The notes beneath the pieces are model-generated. The model did no database searches, was not told the DNA's origin, and saw only the letters and a list, made by a program, of their open reading frames with translations. From Hydrogenophaga sp. SL48 (GTDB lineage Bacteria > Pseudomonadota > Gammaproteobacteria > Burkholderiales > Burkholderiaceae_C): a stretch of DNA of 64,000 bases. Shown piece after piece: positions 29,443 to 38,322 of the stretch (position 1 is the stretch's first letter; every line of letters begins with the position of its first letter). The DNA lies in assembly GCF_021729865.1 (NCBI RefSeq), contig NZ_CP063400.1, positions 5,319,001 through 5,383,000 of the forward strand, read 5' to 3'. Both the position numbers and the translations under genes were made by a program.

Positions 29443-30474
29443 TCAGGCCACGCCGATCGGTATGACCGGCCGCGTGCGGCTTTCGTTCCCGCCGGTCGGG
29501 GCGTCAACGGGCCCGGCGCCGGGCATGTCGTCGGCGTCCACGTCGACGGGCGGCACCAGCGGGGGCAGCTCCTCGTCGTCAAACGCCTTGTCGCCGTCTT
29601 CGTCGGCCTCGCCCGTGACTTCGAGGGCCGCGAACGGGAAGATCTTGCGGTCCATCAGGTGGCTGGGCACCACGTTCTGCAGCGCCGTGAGCATGTTCTC
29701 CAGGCGGCCGGGGAATTTCTTGTCCCAGTCGCGCAGCATGTTGCCCACCTGCTTGCGCTGCAGGTTCTCCTGGCTGCCGCAGAGCGTGCAGGGGATGATG
29801 GGGAACTGCCTGACCTCGGCCCAGCGGATCAGGTCTTTCTCGGGCACGTAGGCCAGCGGGCGGATCACCATGAACTCGCCGTTGTCGCTCACCAGCTTGG
29901 CCGGCATGCCCTTGAGCTTGCCGCCGAAGAACATGTTGAGGAACAGCGTCTGCAGCATGTCGTCGCGGTGGTGGCCGAGCGCGATCTTGGTCGCGCCCAG
30001 CTCCTTGGCCACGCGGTACAGGATGCCGCGGCGCAGCCGGCTGCACAGGCTGCACATGGTCTTGCCCTCGGGGATCACCTTCTTGACGATGGAGTAGGTG
30101 TCCTGCGTCTCGATGTGGTGCTTCACACCGAGCTTCGAGAGGTACTCGGGCAGGATGTGGTCGGGGAAACCGGGCTGCTTCTGGTCGAGGTTGACCGCGA
30201 TGATCTCGAAGTTGATCGGCGCGCGCGCCTGCAGCTTCAGCAGGATGTCGAGCAGGCCGTAGCTGTCCTTGCCGCCCGAGACGCAGACCATCACGCGGTC
30301 GCCTTCCTCGATCATGTTGAAGTCCACGATGGCGCGGCCGACCTCGCGGCACAGGCGCTTTTCGAGCTTGTGGTTTTCGCGGTGTTGCTTGCTGGCGGCG
30401 CCATGAACCACCTCGGGTGACGGGCTGTCGTCGGTGCCGGATGCGATCCAGGTGGTATTGAGTGTCTGATCCAT
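29443..30474 (-). CDS. ttcA: tRNA 2-thiocytidine biosynthesis protein TtcA
   Basis: Thiolates cytidine-32 of certain tRNAs using ATP and an iron-sulfur cluster. The PP-loop is [17 protein letters not shown]. Cluster cysteines are in [11 protein letters not shown] and [10 protein letters not shown], and [25 protein letters not shown] is the family core. The 343-residue protein has an acidic, proline-rich tail of about 50 residues ([20 protein letters not shown]) beyond the catalytic domain, longer than in E. coli TtcA. Start ATG 30474, five bases after folB. Confidence 0.95.
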   Translation of the reverse strand: MDQTLNTTWIASGTDDSPSPEVVHGAASKQHRENHKLEKRLCREVGRAIVDFNMIEEGDRVMVCVSGGKDSYGLLDILLKLQARAPINFEIIAVNLDQKQPGFPDHILPEYLSKLGVKHHIETQDTYSIVKKVIPEGKTMCSLCSRLRRGILYRVAKELGATKIALGHHRDDMLQTLFLNMFFGGKLKGMPAKLVSDNGEFMVIRPLAYVPEKDLIRWAEVRQFPIIPCTLCGSQENLQRKQVGNMLRDWDKKFPGRLENMLTALQNVVPSHLMDRKIFPFAALEVTGEADEDGDKAFDDEELPPLVPPVDVDADDMPGAGPVDAPTGGNESRTRPVIPIGVA

Positions 30475-30479
30475 GTTGT

Positions 30480-30863
30480 TCACCACTGTCCACTTTCCAT
30501 GCGGATCGCGACTTCGCAATCCTCAAAAATTTCAAGTTTCGCGATCTTCACCCGCACGCCGATCACGCCGGGCAGCTGCATCAGGCGGCGCGTGAGCTTG
30601 CCGATCAGGCTCTCCAGCAGGTTCACGTGTTCGGCGGTGCACTCGTCGATGATGATCTGGCGCACCTTGCGGTAGTCGAGCACGTGGGAGATGTCGTCGT
30701 CGTGTGGCAGCAGCGGCTGGGTGCCCTGGTTGAGCTCGGCGTCCACCTGGATCGGTTGTGGGGTGGTCTTTTCCTGCTCCAGGATGCCGAGGTTGGCGTC
30801 AAAGCGCAGGCCGGTGAGGGCCAGGATCTGGGTGCCGGCCTGCGGCGCTTGGGGTGTGGTCAT
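30480..30863 (-). CDS. folB: Dihydroneopterin aldolase
   Basis: Cleaves dihydroneopterin to hydroxymethyl-dihydropterin in folate synthesis. The 127-residue protein has [51 protein letters not shown] (with the catalytic EHVNLLES region) and [17 protein letters not shown]. It lies between an FolM-like reductase gene and ttcA with gaps of 12 and 5 bases. The neighbouring pteridine reductase supports the call. Confidence 0.93.
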   Translation of the reverse strand: MTTPQAPQAGTQILALTGLRFDANLGILEQEKTTPQPIQVDAELNQGTQPLLPHDDDISHVLDYRKVRQIIIDECTAEHVNLLESLIGKLTRRLMQLPGVIGVRVKIAKLEIFEDCEVAIRMESGQW

Positions 30864-30875
30864 GGGGTGCGCCGA

Positions 30876-31667
30876 TCACATCAGCGAAAAATCGCGCTCG
30901 AAGCGCATCAGGTGCTGACCGCCGTCGACCAGCAGCGTGGTGCCGGTGATGGAACGGTTGGTCAGGGCGAAGGCCACGGTCGCGGCCACGTCTTCGGGCG
31001 TGGACGAGCGGCCCAGCGGCGACTGCCGGTGCAGTTCGGCGAATTTGTCGTTGCTCAGCAGGTGGCTGGTGAGCGTGAGGCCCGGCGCCACGCCGACCAC
31101 GCGCACGCGCGGCGCCAGCGCCATGGCCAGCATGGTGTTGGCGGCTTCGAGCGCGGCCTTGGAGAGCGTGTAGCTGAAGAAATCGGGGTTCTGGTTCCAG
31201 AGCTTCTGGTCCAGCAGGTTGACCACGGCGCCGTCGCGTTCGCTGGGCAGCAGGTGCGTGTGCAGCGCTTGCGCCAGCAGGATGGCGGCGCCGGTGTTGG
31301 TGCGCAGGTGCTGGTCCATCGCGGCAAAGCCGAAGCTCTGTGCGCTGTCGTGTTCAAACAGCGAGGCGCTGTTGACCACCGCGTCCACCTGGCCGAAGCG
31401 CGCCACCACGGCGGGCAGCAGGGCGCGCACGCTGGCCTCGTCGCCCAGGTCGGCGAAGAACGGCGCGGCGCTGCCAGGGCGGCCGGTGAGGGCGTCGCAG
31501 TCGGCGGCGGTCTGTTGCGCCTCGGTGGCCGACTGCCGGTGGTGCACTGCCACGTTCCAGCCCGCGCGCGCCAGCGTGAGCGCGATCTCGCGGCCCAGGC
31601 GCTTGCCCGCGCCGGTGACCAGCACGGTGCGCGGAGCGGGTGGCGAAGGGGGCGTGGCGCGGGGCAT
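30876..31667 (-). CDS. SDR oxidoreductase, probable FolM-like dihydromonapterin/pteridine reductase
   Basis: A classical short-chain dehydrogenase of 263 residues. The cofactor motif is VTGAGKRLGREIA, the TGxxxRxG variant seen in pteridine reductases rather than the usual TGxxxGxG. Then come VVNSASLFEHD, the catalytic YTLSKAALE (Tyr-x3-Lys) and VAPGLTLTSH. Location directly before folB supports a role reducing dihydrofolate, dihydrobiopterin or dihydromonapterin. Start ATG 31667; the start codon shares bases with the divergent methyltransferase start region. Substrate inferred, not shown. Confidence 0.8.
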   Translation of the reverse strand: MPRATPPSPPAPRTVLVTGAGKRLGREIALTLARAGWNVAVHHRQSATEAQQTAADCDALTGRPGSAAPFFADLGDEASVRALLPAVVARFGQVDAVVNSASLFEHDSAQSFGFAAMDQHLRTNTGAAILLAQALHTHLLPSERDGAVVNLLDQKLWNQNPDFFSYTLSKAALEAANTMLAMALAPRVRVVGVAPGLTLTSHLLSNDKFAELHRQSPLGRSSTPEDVAATVAFALTNRSITGTTLLVDGGQHLMRFERDFSLM

Positions 31668-31683
31668 GGCGGACAATGTCAGG

Positions 31684-32835
31684 GTGAACACCGAATCTGT
31701 GAGCGAACCGTCAAGTTTAACGAGCGCCCTGCTGGCGCGCCTTCGCGAGGCCATCCGCGCGTCGGGCGGCTGGCTGCCGTTCGACCGCTTCATGGCCATG
31801 GCGCTGTACGAGCCAGGGCTGGGTTATTACGCCAACCAGAACCCCAAATTCGGCCAGATGCCTGCGGGCGTGGCCGGGCAGGGCAGCGACTTCGTGACCG
31901 CGCCCGAGCTGTCACCGCTGTTCGGCCACACGCTGGCGCGCCAGGTGGCGCAGGCGCTCGCCGCGACCGGCACGGATGAGGTCTGGGAGTTCGGCGCCGG
32001 CACCGGCGCGCTGGCCTTGCAGGTGCTGGACGCGCTGATGGCGATGGGCCGCGCGCCGCGCCGCTACACCATCGTCGATCTCTCGGGCAGCCTGCGCGAG
32101 CGCCAGCGCGCCACGCTGGCGTCGCACGCTGCGGTGGTTCACTGGGCGGATGCGCTGCCCGAAGTGCTCGAGGGTGTGGTGCTGGGCAACGAGGTGCTGG
32201 ACGCGATGCCGGTGCAACTCTTGCAGCGCGTGGGTGGGCAGGACCACGGTGTGTGGAACGAGCGCGGCGTGGTGGAGGCGCCCGATGGCCGACTGATCTG
32301 GGCCGACCGCAGCACCGCGCTGCGCCCGCCGCTGGACATCGAAGGGCCGCACGACTACCTGACCGAGATCCACCCGCAGGCCGAGGCTTTCATCAAGACC
32401 CTGGCCGACCGCCTGCGGCGCGGCGCGGCGTTCTTCATCGACTATGGCTTCCCGGAGGGTGAGTACTACCACCCGCAGCGCCACATGGGCACGCTGATCT
32501 GCCACCGCGCGCACCAGAGCGACGATGACCCGCTGGCCGATGTGGGCGAGAAGGACATCACCGCCCACGTCAACTTCACCGGCATCGCGCTCGCCGCGCA
32601 GGGCGCCGGCATGAGCGTGCTGGGCTACACGAGCCAGGGCCGCTTCCTGATCAACTGCGGCCTGCTCGATGTGGCGAAGGACGCCGGCGCGCGCGAGAAC
32701 GCCATGCTGGGCAAGCTGGTGAACGAGCACGAGATGGGCGAGCTGTTCAAGGTGATCGGCCTGGCGCCCGCCGGCAGCGAAACCGGTTGGGACCCGATCG
32801 GGTTCACCGCCGGTGACAGAACCCACCGGCTGTAG
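31684..32835 (+). CDS. SAM-dependent methyltransferase, MidA/NDUFAF7 family (DUF185)
   Basis: NDUFAF7 methylates a complex I subunit in mitochondria; bacterial substrates are unproven. The 383-residue protein has the N-terminal GWLPFDRFMAMALYEPGLGYY signature, a SAM site in EVWEFGAGTGALALQVL, and VLGNEVLDAMPVQL and FFIDYGFPEGEYYHPQRHMGTL, all typical of the family. I use GTG 31684 (AGG just upstream). ATG 31666 would add six residues and overlap the SDR start codon on the other strand. The next gene follows by nine bases. Confidence 0.88.
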   Translation: MNTESVSEPSSLTSALLARLREAIRASGGWLPFDRFMAMALYEPGLGYYANQNPKFGQMPAGVAGQGSDFVTAPELSPLFGHTLARQVAQALAATGTDEVWEFGAGTGALALQVLDALMAMGRAPRRYTIVDLSGSLRERQRATLASHAAVVHWADALPEVLEGVVLGNEVLDAMPVQLLQRVGGQDHGVWNERGVVEAPDGRLIWADRSTALRPPLDIEGPHDYLTEIHPQAEAFIKTLADRLRRGAAFFIDYGFPEGEYYHPQRHMGTLICHRAHQSDDDPLADVGEKDITAHVNFTGIALAAQGAGMSVLGYTSQGRFLINCGLLDVAKDAGARENAMLGKLVNEHEMGELFKVIGLAPAGSETGWDPIGFTAGDRTHRL

Positions 32836-32844
32836 GGTCCGCGA

Positions 32845-33039
32845 ATGATCCGCTGGATGATCGTCATCTTCCTGGCCCTGCTGCTGATCAGCTGGTTCAC
32901 GCCGCTGCTGCACAAGCTGGGCTTCGGCAAGCTGCCGGGCGACCTGCGGTTCCGCGCGTTCGGGCGCGAGTGGTTCATCCCGCTCACCACCACCATCCTG
33001 CTGAGCTTCGTGGCCAGCCTGATCGGCCAGATCCTCTGA
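32845..33039 (+). CDS. DUF2905 small membrane protein
   Basis: A 64-residue protein with two membrane helices (MIVIFLALLLISWFTPLL and PLTTTILLSFVASLIG) joined by a loop KLGFGKLPGDLRFRAFGRE. The GKLPGD motif with paired helices is the DUF2905 signature. Its function is unknown. It lies nine bases after the methyltransferase gene and is probably co-transcribed. Confidence 0.85.
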   Translation: MIRWMIVIFLALLLISWFTPLLHKLGFGKLPGDLRFRAFGREWFIPLTTTILLSFVASLIGQIL

Positions 33040-33118
33040 GGGGTTGATACCCTGAGGGGTGTCTTGAAATCGGTGCTGCGGCGCCCAACTGCGGAGAAAC
33101 CCCACTGGAGCCCCCTGC

Positions 33119-33559
33119 ATGTCCACCGATTCCTTGCACATCGTCTGCCCCCACTGCCACACCACCAACCGCGTCGCCAGCGCCGATCTGGGCGGCGATC
33201 CGGATTGCGGCAAATGCCACCAGCCCTTGTTCACCGGCCACCCGGCGGCGCTGGACGAAGCGGCGTTCGAGAAACACATCGCGCGCTCGCAGGTCCCGGT
33301 GCTGGTCGATTTCTGGGCGCCCTGGTGCGGCCCCTGCCGCGCGATGGCCCCCGCCTTCGAGCAGGCTGCGCAGCAGCTGGAGCCGCAGATGCGGCTGGCC
33401 AAGGTCAACACCGAAGAGGCGCAGGCCCTGGCCACGCGGCTCAACATCCGCAGCATCCCGACCCTGGCGCTGTTCGTGAACGGCCGCGAGGTCGCGCGTC
33501 AGCCCGGCGCCATGGGCGCGGCCGACATCGTGCGCTGGGCGCGCTCGCAGCGCGCCTGA
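33119..33559 (+). CDS. trxC: Thioredoxin 2
   Basis: A cytosolic disulfide reductase with an N-terminal zinc ribbon. The zinc cysteines are CPHCHTTN and CGKCHQP (first 35 residues). The thioredoxin domain has the active site FWAPWCGPCRAMAP and the cis-proline loop IRSIPTLALF. At 146 residues it matches TrxC length. In other bacteria trxC is induced by OxyR; no OxyR site was identified here. Confidence 0.94.
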   Translation: MSTDSLHIVCPHCHTTNRVASADLGGDPDCGKCHQPLFTGHPAALDEAAFEKHIARSQVPVLVDFWAPWCGPCRAMAPAFEQAAQQLEPQMRLAKVNTEEAQALATRLNIRSIPTLALFVNGREVARQPGAMGAADIVRWARSQRA

Positions 33560-33692
33560 GCCGCGGGGACGTCCGGCCCGGGGTGGGCGGCGCCACCCAC
33601 ATGTAACTTGGTTACGGGTTCGGCATAATCCCCTGTTGCTCATGGCCGGTATCGGGTACCGTGCCGGGTCAGCACCTGTGGAGCCCTCACCC

Positions 33693-34673
33693 ATGTCCCC
33701 CAACCCACCTGACACCCCCCGCCTGCTGGCCGACGTCGGCGGCACCAACGCCCGTTTTGCCTGGCAGTCGGCCCCCGGCGCCCCGATCACGGACATCCGC
33801 ATCCTGCCCTGCGCGGACTTTCCCCGGCTGCAGGACGCCATGCGCACCTACATCGACGGCCTGGGCCGCGGGGCGCCGGCGGCCGTGGGCATGGCCATCG
33901 CCAACCCCATCACCGGCGACCAGGTGCGCATGACCAACCACCACTGGTCGTTTGCGCAGTCGGCCGTGGTGGCCGAGTTCGGCCTGAAGACCTTCCGGCT
34001 GCTCAACGACTTCACGGCACTCGCGCTCGCCTTGCCCGACCTGCCCGCCGACGAGCTGCGCCAGGTCGGCGGCGGTGCGCCGGCGCCGGGCGTGGCCATG
34101 GGGCTGGTCGGCGCCGGCACCGGGCTCGGTGTGTCGGGGCTGGTGCCCGACGGGTTCGGCGGCTGGATTCCGCTGGAAGGCGAGGGCGGCCACGTCACGC
34201 TGCCGGCCACCACCGCGCGCGAGCGCCTGGTGATGGACGGCCTGATCCGGCGCTATGGCCACGCCTCCTCCGAACGCGTGTGCTGCGGCCAGGGGCTGGT
34301 GGACACTTGCGCCATCCTGTGCGAGGCCGATGGCGTCACCGCCCAGGGGCTGGACAGCGCCGCGGCCGTCAGCGACGCGGCCTTCAAGGCCGGGCACCCG
34401 CAGGCGCTGGAGACCATGCACCTCTTCTGCGCCATGCTGGGCTCGGTGGCGGGCAACCTGGCGCTCACCCTGGGCGCGCGCGGCGGCGTCTACGTGGGCG
34501 GCGGCATCGTGCCGCGTCTGGGCGCCTGGTTCGATGGTTCGCCGTTTCGCGAGCGCTTCGAGAACAAGGGCCGCTTCACCAGCCTGCTGACGGGCATCCC
34601 CGTGTGGGTGATCACCTCGACCCAATCGCCGGCCCTCCTGGGCGCCGCGCGCGCCCTCGAATCGCCGCATTGA
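33693..34673 (+). CDS. glk: Glucokinase (group 2, ATP-dependent)
   Basis: Phosphorylates glucose to glucose-6-phosphate. The 326-residue protein has the ATP site LADVGGTNARFAW, the active-site LLNDFTALALALP (catalytic Asp), GAGTGLGVSGLVP, the glucose-binding EGEGGHVTLP and GGVYVGGGIVPRLG. A CATAAT at 33624-33629 could be a -10 box, but no matching -35 is seen. Start ATG 33693; upstream in-frame codons lack similarity. It lies 151 bases before a sugar ABC importer on the same strand, a layout that fits glucose uptake coupled to phosphorylation. Confidence 0.94.
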   Translation: MSPNPPDTPRLLADVGGTNARFAWQSAPGAPITDIRILPCADFPRLQDAMRTYIDGLGRGAPAAVGMAIANPITGDQVRMTNHHWSFAQSAVVAEFGLKTFRLLNDFTALALALPDLPADELRQVGGGAPAPGVAMGLVGAGTGLGVSGLVPDGFGGWIPLEGEGGHVTLPATTARERLVMDGLIRRYGHASSERVCCGQGLVDTCAILCEADGVTAQGLDSAAAVSDAAFKAGHPQALETMHLFCAMLGSVAGNLALTLGARGGVYVGGGIVPRLGAWFDGSPFRERFENKGRFTSLLTGIPVWVITSTQSPALLGAARALESPH

Positions 34674-34716
34674 AACTTTGTGACGTGACCACGGGTTTTT
34701 CCCGATGCCCTGATAT

Positions 34717-34737
34717 ATTAATTAATGAAAAATTAAT
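34717..34737. promoter_or_regulatory. AT-rich palindromic region upstream of the sugar importer
   Basis: ATTAATTAAT at 34717-34726 is a perfect palindrome, and ATTAAT recurs at 34732-34737. A stretch of this AT content is unique in the window. It sits about 90 bases before the first binding-protein gene, so it is a good candidate for its promoter or repressor site; no clean -35/-10 pair was found. Confidence 0.5.
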
Positions 34738-34824
34738 GCATCCGGGGTGACATGGTGTCTCTCTGGATGGAACACCGCTGCGGCCTCTGGCTCACGCAGC
34801 AACCCCTTCTTATCTGGAGACATG

Positions 34825-36075
34825 ATGCTGAAACTCTCGAAACTCGCGATGGCCGTGGCCCTCACCGTGGCCGGCTCTGCGGCGCTGGCCGGTGACGTGG
34901 AGGTCCTGCACTACTGGACCTCAGGCGGCGAAGCCAAATCGGTTGCCGAGCTGAAAAAAATCATGCAGGCCAAGGGCCATGTGTGGAAAGACTTCGCGGT
35001 CGCCGGTGGTGGTGGTGACAACGCCGCCACGGTGCTCAAGAGCCGCGTCGTGTCGGGCAACCCGCCCGCCGCCGCCCAGATCAAGGGCCCGGCCATCCAG
35101 GAATGGGCCGCCGAAGGCGTGCTGGCCAACCTGGACGCCGTCGCCAAGGCCGAGCAGTGGGACAGCCTGCTGCCCAAGGTGGTGGCCGACGTGATGAAGT
35201 CCAAGGGCAACTACGTGGCCGCCCCGGTCAACGTGCACCGCGTCAACTGGATGTGGGCCAACGCCGCCGTGCTGAAAAAGGCTGGCGTGGCGGGCGCCCC
35301 CAAGAGCTGGGACGAGTTCTTTGCCGCCGCCGAGAAGGTCAAGAAAGCCGGCCTGATCCCCGTCGCGCACGGTGGCCAGAACTGGCAGGACTTCACCACC
35401 TTCGAATCGGTGGTGCTGGGCGTCGGTGGCGCCAAGTTCTACCAGGACGCGCTGGTCAAGCTCGACCAGAAGGCCCTGACCAGCCCGACCATGACCAAGT
35501 CGCTGGAAACCTTCCGCAAGATCAAGTCCTACACCGATCCGGCCGCCCCTGGCCGCGACTGGAACCTGGCCACGGCCATGGTGATCCAGGAAAAGGCCGC
35601 CTTCCAGTTCATGGGTGACTGGGCCAAGGGTGAGTTCTCGGCCGCCGGCAAGGTGCCCGGCAAGGACTACATCTGCGCCGCCGCCCCCGGCACCGCCAAC
35701 GCCTACACCTTCAACGTGGACTCCTTCGCCATGTTCAAGCTGAAGGACGCGACCGCACAGAAGGCCCAGGGCGACCTGGCCGCGGCCATCATGGGACCTG
35801 AGTTCCAGGAAGTGTTCAACCTGAACAAGGGTTCCATCCCGGTCCGCCTGAACATGAAGATGGACAAGTTCGACGACTGCGCCAAGCTCTCCAGCAAGGA
35901 CTTCGTGGACACCGCCAAGAGCGGTGGCCTGGTGCCCTCCGTGGCCCACGGCATGGCCATCGCGCCGGCCGCCGAAGGCGCCATCAAGGACGCCGTGAGC
36001 CAGTTCTGGAACGACGACAAGATCTCGGTGGCCGACGGTGTGAAGAACATCGCCAAAGCCGCAGCGACCAAGTAA
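34825..36075 (+). CDS. Sugar ABC transporter substrate-binding protein 1 (glucose/mannose type)
   Basis: A periplasmic solute-binding protein of 416 residues. The signal peptide is LAMAVALTVAGSAALA, cleaved before GDVEVLHYWTSGGEAKSV. The sequence strongly resembles Pseudomonas GtsA-type glucose/mannose binders: WKDFAVAGGGGDNAATVLKSR, AAPVNVHRVNWMWAN, PVAHGGQNWQDFTTFESVVLG, GRDWNLATAMVI, FQFMGDWAKGEF. I use the second ATG of an ATG-ATG pair (34825) because GGAG then lies five bases away. A strong terminator-like hairpin follows, so it is probably the most expressed gene of the operon. Substrate inferred from similarity and from glk. Confidence 0.92.
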   Translation: MLKLSKLAMAVALTVAGSAALAGDVEVLHYWTSGGEAKSVAELKKIMQAKGHVWKDFAVAGGGGDNAATVLKSRVVSGNPPAAAQIKGPAIQEWAAEGVLANLDAVAKAEQWDSLLPKVVADVMKSKGNYVAAPVNVHRVNWMWANAAVLKKAGVAGAPKSWDEFFAAAEKVKKAGLIPVAHGGQNWQDFTTFESVVLGVGGAKFYQDALVKLDQKALTSPTMTKSLETFRKIKSYTDPAAPGRDWNLATAMVIQEKAAFQFMGDWAKGEFSAAGKVPGKDYICAAAPGTANAYTFNVDSFAMFKLKDATAQKAQGDLAAAIMGPEFQEVFNLNKGSIPVRLNMKMDKFDDCAKLSSKDFVDTAKSGGLVPSVAHGMAIAPAAEGAIKDAVSQFWNDDKISVADGVKNIAKAAATK

Positions 36076-36111
36076 GCGTGCACCGGGGCACCGCGCGGTG
36101 CCCTCCGAAAC

Positions 36112-36151
36112 ACCTGTCCGGCGCCGTGTCGGCCCGGACAGGTCTTTTTTT
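36112..36151 (+). terminator. Intrinsic terminator/attenuator between the two binding-protein genes
   Basis: Perfect 10-bp stem ACCTGTCCGG / CCGGACAGGT with a 12-base loop, followed after one C by seven Ts. It starts 36 bases after the first binding-protein stop. Read-through would let the rest of the operon be expressed at a lower level. Confidence 0.9.
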
Positions 36152-36169
36152 GCCTCCCTTTTTTCCTCC

Positions 36170-37444
36170 ATGTCCATGACCTTGTCTGCCGTTCTGCAAC
36201 GCGCGCTGGCGGTGACGATCCTGCTGGTGGGTGCGCCCGCCATCGCGGGTGAGGTGGAGGTGCTTCACTACTGGACGTCCGGTGGCGAAGCCAAGTCGGT
36301 GGCCGAGCTCAAGGCCTCGATGGCCCAGCGCGGGCACAGCTGGAAAGATTTCACCGTGCCCGGTGGTGGTGGACAGAACGCCATGGCCGCGCTGCGCGAG
36401 CGCGTGCTCCAGGGCCAGCCGCCCGCGGCCGCCAACATCAAGGGCCCCGCGATCCAGGAATGGGCCGCACTTAACGCCCTGACCAGCCTCGACGCCATGG
36501 CCTCGTTCGACCGCTGGGACGACGTGCTGCCCAAGGTGGTTGCCGACCAGATGAAGCACAAGGGCCGCTACGTGGCGGTGCCGGTCAATGTGCACCGCGT
36601 GAACTGGCTGTGGGCCAACGCCGCTGTGTTGCGCAAGGCGGGTGTGGCGACCGCGCCCCGCAGCTTCGACGAGTTCTTCGCCGCCGCCGACCGCATCCGC
36701 GCGGCCGGCTTCATCCCGGTCGCCCACGGCGGCCAGGACTGGCAGGACTTCACCCTGTTCGAGTCCATCGTGCTTGGCGTGGGGGGCCCGGCGCTCTATA
36801 CCCGCGCGCTGGTCAACCTCGAACCCGCCGCGCTGTCGGGCGACGCCATGCGGCGCTCGCTCGAACTGATGCGCCGCATCAAGCCCTACACCGACGCCGC
36901 GTCCCCCGGGCGCGACTGGAACCTGAGCACCGAGCTGGTGATCGGCGGCAAGGCCGGCTTCCAGTTCATGGGCGACTGGGCCAAAGGCGAGTTCATCGCC
37001 GCCGGCCAGACCCCCGGCAAGGACTTCCTCTGCGTGCCCGCGCCGGGCACGGCCGAGGCCTACACCTACAACGTGGACTCGTTCGCCATGTTCCAGCTCA
37101 AGGGCTGGGAAGCGCAGAAGGCGCAGGGCTACCTCGCCTACCTGCTGATGGGCAAGGATTTCCAGGAGCGCTTCAACCTGCGCAAGGGCTCGATCCCGGT
37201 GCGCCTGAACATGCCGCTGGACCGTTTCGACGACTGCGCCAAGGTGTCGGCCCGCGACTTCGCGGCCACCTCGCGCAGCGGTGCCCTGGTGCCCTCGGTG
37301 GCCCACGGCATGGCACTCACCCCGGCCCAGCAAGCGTCCATGCGCAAGCTGGTGTCGGACTTCTGGAACAACGACAAGCTCACGGTGAGCGAGGTGCAAA
37401 GCCAGCTGACGGCCCTGTCGGCGCCATCGCAGAAATCCTACTGA
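36170..37444 (+). CDS. Sugar ABC transporter substrate-binding protein 2 (tandem paralogue)
   Basis: A 424-residue paralogue of the preceding gene, colinear over its whole length: EVEVLHYWTSGGEAKSV, WKDFTVPGGGGQNAMAALRER, PVNVHRVNWLWANAAVLRKAG, AHGGQDWQDFTLFES, GRDWNLSTELVI, FQFMGDWAKGEF. The signal peptide is LAVTILLVGAPAIA. It lies downstream of an intrinsic terminator and its stop overlaps the permease ATG by one base (TGATG), so it is translationally tied to the transporter. Differences cluster outside the ligand-pocket segments, yet a different sugar preference is possible. Confidence 0.92.
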   Translation: MSMTLSAVLQRALAVTILLVGAPAIAGEVEVLHYWTSGGEAKSVAELKASMAQRGHSWKDFTVPGGGGQNAMAALRERVLQGQPPAAANIKGPAIQEWAALNALTSLDAMASFDRWDDVLPKVVADQMKHKGRYVAVPVNVHRVNWLWANAAVLRKAGVATAPRSFDEFFAAADRIRAAGFIPVAHGGQDWQDFTLFESIVLGVGGPALYTRALVNLEPAALSGDAMRRSLELMRRIKPYTDAASPGRDWNLSTELVIGGKAGFQFMGDWAKGEFIAAGQTPGKDFLCVPAPGTAEAYTYNVDSFAMFQLKGWEAQKAQGYLAYLLMGKDFQERFNLRKGSIPVRLNMPLDRFDDCAKVSARDFAATSRSGALVPSVAHGMALTPAQQASMRKLVSDFWNNDKLTVSEVQSQLTALSAPSQKSY

Positions 37445-38322
37445 TGAAATCCTTTGAAACCCTCTTGCCCAAGTTGGTGATCACCCCGGCCTTCGTGCTG
37501 GGCTTCGCCTTCATCTACGGGCTCATGATCTGGAACGGCGTGCTCTCGCTGACCGGTTCGCGCATGCTGCCCAACTACGAGAACTTCGTGGGCCTGGACC
37601 AGTACGCCGCGCTCTGGGAAATGGACCGCTGGTACGTGGCCCTGAAAAACCTCGGCATCTTCAGCGTGCTCTACGTCGGCGGCTCGATGGCCGTGGGCAT
37701 GGTGCTGGCGATCTTTCTCGACCAGAAGATCCGCGCCGAAGGCCTGCTGCGCACCATCTACCTCTACCCCATGGCGCTGTCGTTCATCGTGACCGGCACC
37801 GCCTGGAAGTGGATCCTCAACCCCAGCGACGGCCTGCAGAAGCTCATGCAGGACCTCGGCTGGACGACCTTCAGCTTCGACTGGCTGGTGCAGTCGGACT
37901 ACGCGATCTACTGCGTGGTGATCGCGGGCATCTGGCAGTCGGCCGGGTTTGCGATGGCGCTGTTCCTCGCCGGTTTGCGCGGCATCGACGACAGCATCAT
38001 CAAGGCCGCGCAGATCGACGGCGCCTCGCTGCCGCTGATCTACTGGCGCATCATCCTGCCGATCCTGCGGCCGGTGGTGTTCTCCACCGTGCTGGTGCTC
38101 TCGCACCTGTCGATCAAGAGCTTCGACCTGGTGATGGCGCTCACCGCGGGCGGACCCGGTTTCGCGACCGACGTGCCCGCCACCTTCATGTACACCATGA
38201 GCTTCACGCGCGGCCAGATCGGCCTGGGCGCGGCCAGCGCCACCATGATGCTGGCGACAGTCGCGGCCATCGTCGTTCCCTATCTGTACAGCGAACTCAG
38301 GGCGAAACCTCATGACCGCTAA
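37444..38322 (+). CDS. Sugar ABC transporter permease 1
   Basis: A 292-residue inner-membrane subunit of the MalF/UgpA type with six predicted helices. The cytoplasmic EAA loop that docks onto the ATPase reads IIKAAQIDGASLPLIYWRIILPILRP. It pairs with the second permease, and the two genes overlap by 11 bases. It starts directly at the end of the second binding-protein gene. Family call is secure; substrate follows from the binding proteins. Confidence 0.94.
   Translation: MKSFETLLPKLVITPAFVLGFAFIYGLMIWNGVLSLTGSRMLPNYENFVGLDQYAALWEMDRWYVALKNLGIFSVLYVGGSMAVGMVLAIFLDQKIRAEGLLRTIYLYPMALSFIVTGTAWKWILNPSDGLQKLMQDLGWTTFSFDWLVQSDYAIYCVVIAGIWQSAGFAMALFLAGLRGIDDSIIKAAQIDGASLPLIYWRIILPILRPVVFSTVLVLSHLSIKSFDLVMALTAGGPGFATDVPATFMYTMSFTRGQIGLGAASATMMLATVAAIVVPYLYSELRAKPHDR

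Noticed and set aside
33608..33629. TTGGTT and CATAAT as a glk promoter
   Set aside because: The two boxes are only 10 bases apart, too close for a sigma-70 promoter; CATAAT alone may be a -10 but is not enough to call.
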